Of a stretch of DNA of 64,000 nt, positions 22,386 to 30,539 are shown piece by piece. The translations under genes and the position numbers were made by a program. The DNA is from Leptobrachium leishanense (lineage: Eukaryota > Chordata > Amphibia > Anura > Megophryidae): assembly GCA_009667805.1 (NCBI GenBank), contig CM019070.1:53838451-53902450 (forward strand). Direction: 5' to 3'. Numbering within the stretch: position 1 is the stretch's first letter; each line of letters opens with the position of its first letter. The notes beneath the pieces were generated by a model. It was not told the DNA's origin, made no database searches, and worked only from the letters and a program-made list of their open reading frames with translations.

Positions 22386-22783
22386 GGGTATACATGTCCT
22401 CTGGGAGGCATAGTACCGGGGAGTAACTCTATGGCACAGTCATACGGGCGATGTGGTGGTAAAACCTCAGTCCTGGCCTTCGAAAAAACCTCCTTTAATG
22501 CCTGATAACAGTCAGGGACTACTGTGGATAAAGGAGGTGCTGTGGCGATATTAAGGCTACCAATAACGGTGACTCTGCCCATGCATTTCAACTGGCAACT
22601 GGGACCCCAACATTTTATGTCTCTCTGGACCCAATCAATCACCGGGTTATGCTTAGTCAACCATGGAAACCCTAGGACGACGGGGCATGAGGGAGAGTCA
22701 ATAATCTGGAACCGTATGGTTTCCTGGTGCAAAACCCCTGTTTCATGCATACCTCTATGGTGTCGTGGGTGATATGGGGACAT
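22346..22783 (-). pseudogene. Protease end and RT N-terminal extension
   Basis: 145 codons. The start is out of frame with the protease. Then [17 protein letters not shown] (the conserved flap/ILG..W region after a retropepsin), followed by [20 protein letters not shown] and [14 protein letters not shown], the segment that precedes RT in gypsy elements. It is shifted relative to the RT frame at about 22385. Confidence 0.9.
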
Positions 22784-22953
22784 GACAAGGGTTTCCCGTC
22801 TATGGCCTCCACCAGTAGAGGTCTTTCTTTGAGAACTAGAGGCATGAGGTTCTTGGAGGCAAACACCCTATCCATAAAGTTGCCTGAGGCTCCAGAGTCT
22901 AGGAACGCCTCAGTCTCGAGGTGTACCCCCTCCCAGGTTAAGGAGATGGGCAC
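22672..22953 (-). pseudogene. Aspartic protease (retropepsin)
   Basis: [20 protein letters not shown] holds the catalytic D-S-G of a retropepsin near residue 18. The frame is shifted from gag at an 11-nt homopolymer run (T on the + strand, about 22965-22975) and again near 22720. In gypsy elements this protease processes the Gag-Pol polyprotein. Confidence 0.9.
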
Positions 22954-23795
22954 CAGAATCCGGGTTTTTTTTTTTCGTTATCGACAAAGGAGGCATAGAG
23001 CGAACCGATTACCTGGCTAGTAGGTGTTCTCTGGCCCGGCTTGCCAGTGTCACCCCTGCCACCCTTGGGTCTTTGAGGACATTGAAGACGAAAATGCCCT
23101 GCCCCGGCACAGTAGAAACAGAGCCCCCTTTCCCTTCTGTAAGTTCTCTCAGCCTCTGAAATACCTGTTCTACCTATCTGCATAGGTTCCACGACCGGTA
23201 GATCGGTTCTTACTGGCTCTGGAGTACCTGACGTATTGGTGTGTCTGGGTACCAAGGGTAAAGGAGGCAAAACCCTTCTGGGTCTGTCTCTAGAATGCCT
23301 CCTGTCCCTAATTTGGTCGTCCATGGCAATACAGAAATCAACCAAATGGTCCAGATGTTCTGGCAACTTCAAGGGAGCCAGCTCAAACATCAAGGCCTCG
23401 TTCAGGCCTTCGGTAAATGCCAAGGTTAGAACGTCGTTAGGCCAGTGTACCTCAGAAGTCAAGGTCTTAAATTCTATAGCATAGTCGGAGACTCTCCTAT
23501 TACCTTGCTTAATGTGGAATAAGGACCTGCCTGCATTGGTGGCCCTTCTAGAGGGATCAAACGTACGTTTTAGTTCAGAGGTAAAGCCCTCATAGTCATA
23601 TATGACGGGCTTTTTGTTTTCCCACAATGGCGTGGCCCACAGTAACGCTTTATCAGTTAAATGGTTAATTAGGTAGCCTACTTTGGCCTTATCGGATACA
23701 CAGGACCCTGGATTGTTCTCGAATAGAATCTCTAGTTGGGTCAAAAAACCCCGACACAGGTTAGGCGTACCATCATAGCGTACGGGCGCCTTCAT
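22938..23795 (-). pseudogene. Gag, capsid and nucleocapsid part
   Basis: 285 codons. Capsid-like region (GFLTQLEILFENNPGS, INHLTDKALLWATPLWE, FTSELKRTFD, NRRVSDYAIEFKTL) and one zinc knuckle, CFYCAGAGHFRLQC (C-x2-C-x4-H-x4-C), near residue 226. Its ATG overlaps the stop of the upstream gag piece (ATGA), which looks like a one-base indel rather than a designed overlap. Confidence 0.93.
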
Positions 23796-23986
23796 ACTGA
23801 GCCTACACCCTCGGGTGAGGCCGAACTGGCCCTAGGTACTACTGGTTCTGGAGGACTTGCAGCACCAGTAGTGGATCGATTCAACAGGGTTTGCAGAGCA
23901 AGAGCAATTTGGTCCATCCTGTGGTCCTGCTCTTCTTGTCGGGCTGCAATTCTTGTCAACTGAGATGAGAGGTCTGCGGGATCCAT
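23792..23986 (-). pseudogene. Gag N-terminus
   Basis: Begins MDPADLSSQLTRIAARQEEQ and runs 64 codons to a stop at 23792-23794, then continues in another frame. I place the start here because this N-terminus is typical of related Gag proteins and lies 15 nt after the LTR. The frame is also open upstream through the LTR to an ATG at 24577, giving a long in-frame extension made of LTR repeat sequence, which I regard as fortuitous. Confidence 0.85.
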
Positions 23987-23988
23987 TG

Positions 23989-23998
23989 GCCCTGACGT
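23989..23998 (-). promoter_or_regulatory. Primer-binding site of self-priming type
   Basis: Two nt after the LTR the element RNA reads ACGTCAGGGC. It is not an evident tRNA 3'-end complement. It is exactly complementary to GCCCTGACGT at the predicted start of the same RNA (24605-24614), as in Tf1/sushi elements that prime reverse transcription with a folded-back piece of their own transcript. Confidence 0.75.
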
Positions 23999-24200
23999 AA
24001 TGTCACGGATCCCCCTGATTACCAAGATGGTGGTCCCTTTACGCAGACCGCTCACTACCCTTCCGATCCTTAGAGTGGTCGGCACGTCTAGACAGGCTAC
24101 TAGGATGGTAGTACAGAGCACATACAACATACAAGGGGTGGTCTGGTGTGCTTGGGGTGCCACACGGACTGACCTCCGTACCAGAATAGAGGAGTGATAC

Positions 24201-24572
24201 AAATGCCAGGGGTCGAGACACAGAATAATCGTTTTGCCAATGCCAGGGTTCGGTACACAGAGTAATCGTTTTGCCAATGCCAGGGTTCGGTACACAGAGT
24301 AATCGTTTTGCCAATGCCAGGGTTCGGTACACAGAATAATCGTTTTGCCAATGCCAGGGGTCGAGACACAGAATAATCGTTTTGCCAATGCCAGGGGTCG
24401 AGACACAGAATATCGTTTTGCCAATGCCAGGGTTCGGTACACAGAATAATCGTTTTGCCAATGCCAGGGTTCGGTACACAGAATAATCGTTTTGCCAATG
24501 CCAGGGGTCGAGACACAGAATATCGTTTTGCCAATGCCAGGGTTCGGTACACAGAATAATCGTTTTGCCAAT
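24201..24572. repeat. 37-bp tandem repeat inside the 5' LTR
   Basis: Ten copies of the same unit as in the 3' LTR. Because 37 is not a multiple of three, each reading frame cycles through all phases of the unit, and all three minus-strand frames happen to stay open. Confidence 0.95.
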
Positions 24573-24604
24573 AACACACAAGAGCTCTGCGGGAAGTAAC
24601 TACC

Positions 24605-24614
24605 ACGTCAGGGC
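24605..24614 (-). promoter_or_regulatory. Predicted RNA 5' end, self-primer
   Basis: Minus strand GCCCTGACGT, whose first base lies 30 nt after the start of the TTTAAA box. It is complementary to the sequence just after the LTR (23989-23998). Expected to be the start of R and the self-primer. Confidence 0.7.
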
Positions 24615-24638
24615 ACCAGTGAGAATGTGAAGCCGGGC

Positions 24639-24644
24639 TTTAAA
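24639..24644 (-). promoter_or_regulatory. TATA-like box TTTAAA of the LTR promoter
   Basis: TTTAAA in a GC-rich context within U3. Its spacing to the presumed start at 24614 is 30 nt. The same box is at 19523-19528 in the other LTR. Confidence 0.65.
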
Positions 24645-24793
24645 CTCTGCGGGTCCGCGTCATGCGCCTGGCCCCGCCCCCCGGCGCCACGTGTGCGGAA
24701 GCGTTCCGCGATATCACTCGGCGCCTGGCCAGCGAGCAGCGAGGAAGCCGCTGCCAGGCGCCGGGGGTGTGCGGGGGCCACCGTCACACATAG

Positions 24794-25370
24794 GGATTTC
24801 CATAGGGAAATCCCTGGGCAGCTAGGGGTTAATTCCTTTACTGGCGTCATTATGCCCATGTCTGATGATGTCAGTGGGTGGGGAGGCCCCAGAGGCTGGG
24901 ATGACATCCAAGATGTCAGCCTCCTCTGGGAGAAGTACGTGAAACCGGTGCCAATTGGCGCCAGATCACGATCTGGCACCTGAGGGGTTAAAGAGAGGCA
25001 TCGCTGGAAAGCTCAGACTGTGACCTTTCCAATTATGCCTCTTAATTTTGTATCTTTTATCGATCAGGAGGGAGAGTGGTCACCTGAAACTGATGTCATC
25101 GTGTGCCGGGAGGGGTCTAAAGGGACTATCAAAGTTAGTCAGACTACTCAAAGAAGTCAGACTGCCCCGGACTCCATCCTGGACGGCTGGGGTCTCTCCC
25201 TTTGCTGTGGAGACTACTTGATGTGTGGGGGATGTCCTCCGCACACAGTGGGGAATCCCCAGGACATCCCCCACCCGTCATCTGCAGCGAAGGGTTTAAA
25301 AAAGCACTAGGCTCTGAAATATTAAATCGTGGGCTATTTTTAATTTCATGGACTGTTAGTGGCTACATTT
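24794..25370 (+). repeat. Repeat debris next to the gypsy element
   Basis: Old repeat sequence into which the element jumped: GGGATTTCCATAGGGAAATC hairpin, GATGACATCCAAGATGTCAG, CCAGATCACGATCTGGCACC hairpin, GAGAGGCATCGCTGGAAAG and CCTTTCCAATTATGCCTC (shared with family Y). No gene. Confidence 0.5.
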
Positions 25371-26088
25371 GAAGCCCTATTCCAAAATTCATGCTAAAAT
25401 GGAGACGTTAACAGGGTAAACCTGTGTCTGTAAATTTTCACTGCAGCATCCCCATTTTACCGCAATATTCCAGGGCCGTCGCTGTCTCAGCACCTTGCCC
25501 CCCGGAATGCAGCGCTATCCGCTGTGATACTCGCTGTGGTAATTAGCGCTAACACTTTGCAATACCTCATTTTTCTTACGCTAATTAATGATTGCGTTCC
25601 CCATGATAAGTATAGAGTACGCAAAGTACCGTAAGCTTGCGGAAGCTGGAACAACAACTGAAGCGCTAAGTGGTTTCATACAGGTTTAGCCTCAGGAAGG
25701 TAATATGGGGGCACGCGTTAAAGTCACTTATCCAAGTGCTAAAGCTTACACAGCCAAACCCTATCGTTAGCAACCACCAAGGAATAGTGCCCTTGGTCTG
25801 TTAACTGGATCAACAATCTATTAATAATGCTTATATTAGCTATAGTTCAATATATATTATGGCTTATTGCAATATTTGGCGTATTGACAGCTTTTGAATA
25901 GCCAAATGGCCCCGAAATTGCACCGTACGGTGCAATTTCGGGGCCAGATCGGCTCTTTCTGAATAACCCTGATAGACATCTTTACATGTGAGTTTGAACT
26001 ACAATTTTAAAAATGTTTATCCACGCAGAGATTTCTAATGGTGTCCACTTGATTTTCGTTAAAGGCTTATTCCTTTTACATCAAAGAG
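25371..26088 (+). other. HFM1 intron end
   Basis: Mixed intron sequence containing the palindrome at 25908-25945 and a possible foldback end CTTTCTGAATAACCCTG (25955-25972). It ends with a pyrimidine tract before the next exon. Confidence 0.5.
25908..25945. repeat. Perfect 38-bp palindrome
   Basis: GGCCCCGAAATTGCACCGT is followed immediately by its exact complement, with no loop. A looser inverted flank (GAATAGCC and GGCTCTTTCTGAATA) surrounds it, ending in the CAGGGTTATTC-type terminus. Confidence 0.95.
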
Positions 26089-26164
26089 CGGCATCTGGAC
26101 TCCAAATGAACAGTTATCGGATACTCGGCCACAGAATCCCAGGTCATCAAACCCTATCGCTGCT
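26089..26164 (+). CDS. HFM1: HFM1 exon (Pro/Ser-rich tail)
   Basis: A 76-nt exon ending at a perfect donor GTAAGT in phase 0. The acceptor is taken as AAAGAG (26088): with it the frame reads GIWTPNEQLSDTRPQNPRSS and continues NPIAA, and the phases before and after both fit. Using the AG two bases earlier gives another frame that is open within this exon, but then it ends out of phase with the following exon. The acceptor context is weak (TTTTACATCAAAGAG). Confidence 0.7.
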
Positions 26165-26275
26165 GTAAGTACAAGAATGAGAGAGGATATAGGAAATATC
26201 TGCGAATAATGCGTAAAAAGCATACTGTAAACTGTCACATCTGCTCACCGATTATCCTATATGTTCATTGACCAG

Positions 26276-26415
26276 GATTGTGTAAATCAGTTATCCTCTA
26301 AAGAGACGGCAGAGAAGCCTTTGTACTTGAAGCATGATTTTTCAAGTCCTTACAAGCCTAGACTATCCAGTGATACGTTCTTCAGGACTCCAGGCAACAA
26401 TAAGCATCAGGAAAG
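26276..26415 (+). CDS. HFM1: HFM1 exon (penultimate recognised)
   Basis: A 140-nt exon between TTGACCAG and GTGTGA. The frame is open from phase 0: DCVNQLSSKETAEKPLYLKH, then DFSSPYKP.. to ..NNKHQE plus two bases. The donor (AAAG|GTGTGA) is not ideal. The exact phase fit to the last exon (two bases plus one give Arg) supports it. Confidence 0.75.
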
Positions 26416-26644
26416 GTGTGACTTATACGAATATTCAATATATTCAAGTACATATATGTATATCTGTAGTAACTAAATGTTTCTGACCGTTTTGCACAGA
26501 TCTCTTGCTTTACCCATGCAAGAGTATATATTGAATAAATTGCACTACATTGCTAAATGAGCTTTCACTGGTCAAGTAAATTTCAAGCAATCATCCCGGC
26601 CATTGCAGGTCATTAATATCTTTTCAATCTTGTTCTTTTTTTAG

Positions 26645-26702
26645 GGACCAACTAGATGAAGAAACAAAGGTGTTCATGGGAATATTTGATGGTATATTTT
26701 AA
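26645..26702 (+). CDS. HFM1: HFM1 last exon with conserved GIFDGIF end
   Basis: Starts after a strong pyrimidine tract and TTTTTTTAG. Reads (R)DQLDEETKVFMGIFDGIF and stop TAA (26700-26702). Human HFM1, as I recall it, also ends in LLGIFDGIF, making this the second firm anchor. The conservation of the last residues suggests a short binding motif, which is inference. The gene is on the + strand and its 3' UTR follows. Confidence 0.95.
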
Positions 26703-27639
26703 AAACTGGCTTGCCTACATAGATAAGATATCGATCTCTTGATGTTATCATCTTTGCATATCACTAGGGACCATACAATACTGTCTTAGACCTTTTTCAA
26801 GATACTTGGTTGTAAATGAGCTTAATGCGAACACATGTTTTTGTAAATTCTAATTGTAAATGAATTTAAATGTTATCTATATATTGTATCAGAAAATCTA
26901 TTCTTTTTATTAATTCTTAAGGTCCATTATATTTTTATGGTTTTGGATTAAACTTTTATGTTAATTACAGATATGATACTTGAAACAGATGCATGTCCTC
27001 TCAAAATGACGGGTATTATATCTAGCAAATTGTGATTTGCAACACTTGCATTGTGGGTTCATGTGATTTTGTTTATTATACCACATATTATTTTATCTAA
27101 TACAGTTAGATCTGTAAAGGATTCCACTGTTAATTTTATTATATTACTCTGGTTAATCTTGAAATATACTGATGAAATGTTACATCTTGTGAGCTCTTTG
27201 AGTTGGAAAATAGTGCGTGTTCGTGTACTCTAATAGTGAGTTCTATTTATTTCAAGGTGGGTTGGTGCTGCGTTACCAAGTTAATGTTATAGTCCAGATA
27301 CACTTGCATTGGGTCAGAGCCCTAGAGGGCTAATTTTGCTTTGCTTTTAGTTTTGCTTGCACCTTGCAAGTTGTGGCTTCTTACTGTGTATTAATGTCTC
27401 CTATACATTGTACAGAAGCCGCTAAGAACCGCTCCTAGTAAACAGAGTGAACTATTCTAATGTAGCTCACTGTTCTCTTCTTGAACTGGTATTCAGATAT
27501 GAATGCAGGCTCTCAGAGTCTGGTGTTAAGTGATGTTGCAAAAATAAAATCCCTTAACACCTAAAAATGAATCCTTCAAAAAATCTTAAACATAGCTTCA
27601 ATCCTGCAGTGCAGAGTGTGGGGCAATCCATGATGTCCT
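26703..27639 (+). other. HFM1 3' UTR and downstream
   Basis: AT-rich. Candidate poly(A) signals are ATTAAA at 26947-26952 and AATAAA at 27543-27548. I cannot choose between them. No further coding sequence is seen. Confidence 0.5.
26947..26952 (+). terminator. Candidate poly(A) signal ATTAAA
   Basis: First common poly(A) hexamer variant after the HFM1 stop, about 245 nt downstream. Unproven. Confidence 0.3.
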
Positions 27640-27790
27640 CTGGTCGATAGTAGCACTAGACTGGGAGTAAAAATACTTCCCAGTGTCCTTCTGCAGTTGC
27701 TGCATGATCCCACTTGTGCAAGGTAACGATTGGTTCTATGGAGTCCTATGAAGTCCAGGACGTGATACCAATGGCGACGCTGTTGGCATC
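27640..27790 (-). repeat. Unclassified repeat family X, copy 3 (reverse)
   Basis: In reverse it reads GTCGCCATTGGTATCACGTC, TTCATAGGACTCCATAG, AAGTGGGATCATGCAG and GGACACTGGGAAGTATTT, matching 12740-12960. Confidence 0.6.
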
Positions 27791-27859
27791 TGCAATAGGC
27801 TCACAAATATTCCAGCTCAAGCTGCTAATAAAGCGGCTCAGTAGGAATATAGCCATTAA

Positions 27860-28283
27860 CCCCTTCACTACCGAGATCGAGATATCGCGGTCTTCAAAGG
27901 CACCATCTGGTGCCCCGATACCTAGATATCTAGATCTGCTAATATGCAGCCCAAAAGCAAATCAAATTCATTTGCTTTTGGGCTGCAGAAGGTGCCCCCA
28001 AAGTTTTAGCCATGTGGACATAATGCCCAAAGAACTAAAACTGTAAAATCTGCTGATAAATGCTGTGCAATATCAGGCTTTCAGCAGCCAATGCAGGGGG
28101 GGGGGAATAGACCTGCAGCTCAAACCTCTGTAACTCAATTTGACAGTAGATGGCGCCATCTACTGGCTAAATAGGTTATTTACAGTAATTATTTATTACT
28201 GTATAATTAATTTAAAATGATTTTACAAAAAAACACTGGTTTCTGACAATGGTTTTTTGGAAAATCACCTGGTAGTGAAGGGG
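27860..28283. mobile_element. TTAA-target MITE, piggyBac-like (copy 3, complete)
   Basis: Both ends intact: CCCCTTCACTACC and GGTAGTGAAGGGG, flanked by TTAA (27856-27859 and 28284-28287). 424 bp, same interior as copy 1 with a G run at about 28097. Confidence 0.93.
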
Positions 28284-28287
28284 TTAA

Positions 28288-30121
28288 TGGCAAGCTGCAA
28301 ATGGAAAATGACATTGGAGACTTTTACCAAGTGCAAGCTGCTAATAACGATTAGGTTGGAATCTGACAGTCACCAGGTACTTTTACTGACCTTACACATG
28401 CTCTGCAACTATAACTAAAAATACCCATTCCTTTGGCAAAATATTCAGCTAGGGTCATAGCAAGTGATTTCACTCACATGTATGCTTCTGTCAAGGAGTA
28501 TACTAAATGTGCCAAACAATATATGAATATAGCTATTATTTGAAACATAATATAAAGTAAACTAAAGTTTATCAACAGTAATGCTAAGAGATAAACATAT
28601 GAATATTTGCATTACTAATAAAAGACTTATATTAAAAGCAAAAATAAGTGGTCGTGATTCTGTGTCAACAGATGACATCCGTCTTTTCAATCTCTTTCCT
28701 GCTGAAATGTGTAAACATCAAAGTAAAATCAAAATTGTAAGCAGGTTTCCAAAGCAATTCTACAAATCTAAGGTAATTTCAGCTTCCTGAATTAATAGGT
28801 ATATGAAAATTCCCTCATCTTGCAAAACACACTTACCACCAAGTTATAAAACAGCGTTGCAGATGTGTTTATTCATGTTTAACTTTCATTAGCAACATAT
28901 ATTCTTTTAAATAGTATTTGTAACTTTATTACATTTATAGCGAACATTAGCATAGAAACCATTTCCTCATTTCATATTTTTTAGCTGCGTCTAAATAAAT
29001 GGAGGTATCACAAGGTATGTAAGAAAGGCGAACAATAAACTAAGTTTCAAATGTTAATGCATTCCTCTATTTCATTTGAAACGAGCGCTTGGTGGGGCGG
29101 AGCTTCAAATTATGTTCAAGATTTTACGCAATAAATAAATACAATTATTTAAATCCGCTTGAAAATACACTAAGGAATAATAGAAAAGTACTCTGGAAAA
29201 TATTGTAAATGGGGATATTTAATTTTTTATTACGGAACAGCAATGTGTTCTGAATTATTGTACACGGTTTTACAATTGCATTCAGCGCTAGCAACAATAT
29301 GAGGTATTAAGCATGCAATTTAAGCATGTATCATTCATAATAATAATAAACAACGTAACATGTTTTGGAAGCTATCACTTCTTTTATAAGCTTAGGGTAT
29401 TAAAAATTTCTTAAAAAATTACTAGGTATATCCCGATCCGATCCCTAGGATCAAGATCGGGACCCGATCGTGGTTTTTATCAGAGATTGGAGATCGATTT
29501 TTATCATACCAATTCGATCTATGAGTCCAGGAGGCCCCAAGACTCACTTAGACGATGAAACTGCCCGTCTGTCTACAGTCATGCGGTACTGGATAGGGAC
29601 TCAGTATCGGCCAATACGGAATACAGCATAACTTGAATCAGATCAGTGGCTCAAAAAGAGCCATCAGGACATCCCTAAAAATTCCAAATACTTTACTTAG
29701 CGATAGGGTTCCTCAATATCACATCATCTATTAGACCAATGCAGCATTTGTTAGGAACCATGCCCTAGGCTAGGGCATGTTACATAACCAGGAGGTCCTA
29801 TGGTCTGGCTGACTCAGTGAAAACTTGTTCTGCACTTCCCAGTTGCAAGCCAGCTCCCTTCATGTGTTCTCCAATCTGTATGTCCTTTGGAACCCTGCTC
29901 ACTACTCCATGTCTGACCTTTGACCGCACAGCCACTATAGGAGACCACAAAAGCTGTCTCATGACGTAGACTGGCCCGCGCCTGCAGTTTAATTTCATAT
30001 AACTCCCTTGTACCACACTGTGGAATATGCTGGTACCAAACAAATAAATGAATAATAATAATTACATTTTTTAAACTAGCGATGCCCTAAGTATGTTTCT
30101 GTGCTGGATTAGCATTAGCTT
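28288..30121. other. Intergenic, no gene seen
   Basis: AT-rich. Contains a GATCC-rich patch near 29430-29520 (CCCGATCCGATCCC, GATCGGGACCCGATCG) and nothing else recognised. Confidence 0.5.
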
Positions 30122-30124
30122 TTA

Positions 30125-30536
30125 GGCTAGGGTCAGACTAACGCATTTTTCGCGTTGTCCGTGAAAAAGTGCGTTCGAACGAATGGACGTATTTTTTCAC
30201 GGAATACGCGATGCGCATTTCCGTCCGTGATTTTGTACGGATCATCAATAAAACACTTTTTGTGTCTTGACGTTATGTTGGCCGGACATTAGCAGCGTCT
30301 GATGTCTCCTAATCACGCACACACGCCGCTAGCACACGCAGCGCACTCTGTACGTCCGTACTAGCGGTTCTACGTTCTTGCAAAAATGCGTTCGTTTGCC
30401 ACTTGCATTGCGCTGCCGCACTTTTGTGCAGCCGTTCTTCGTATGCTGCCTGGCATTGGATGTCATTTGTTGCTAGCACGGCCGTGATTTAGTGCTGCTA
30501 AACGCACGTTAATACTGCGTTAGTCTGACCCTAGCC
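30125..30536. mobile_element. Harbinger-type MITE (copy b)
   Basis: Ends GGCTAGGGTCAGAC and GTCTGACCCTAGCC, TTA on both sides (30122-30124 and 30537-30539). The interior has CACGGAATACGCGATGCGCA and TGCTAGCACGGCCGTGATTT shared with copy d. Confidence 0.93.
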
Positions 30537-30539
30537 TTA

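Larger units (their letters stand above)
18964..24788 (-). mobile_element. Ty3/gypsy chromovirus LTR retrotransposon
   Basis: A complete 5.8 kb insertion in antisense orientation inside an HFM1 intron. It is bounded by two LTRs (18964-19672 and 24001-24788) and a 5-bp target duplication CATAG (18959-18963 and 24789-24793). On the minus strand the order is gag with one CCHC zinc knuckle, protease, reverse transcriptase, RNase H, integrase and an integrase C-terminus with a chromodomain: the vertebrate chromovirus (Tf1/sushi-like) arrangement. Coding frames are interrupted by at least five frameshifts, so this copy is dead, although both LTRs and the polypurine tract remain. There is no envelope frame. 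Confidence 0.97.
24001..24788 (-). repeat. LTR (5' LTR of the gypsy element)
   Basis: 788 bp; ends TGTCACGG..CCGTCACA on the + strand. Read on the minus strand: U3 (24788 to about 24615, GC-rich), TTTAAA box, transcript start near 24614, then a long R/U5 with ten 37-bp units (about 24201-24572) and a conserved 200-bp end. Confidence 0.97.

Noticed and set aside
28581..28790. Possible further HFM1 or other exon (DDIRLFNLFPAEMCKHQ)
   Set aside because: It lies downstream of the HFM1 stop, has no match I recognise, and its splice borders are ambiguous.
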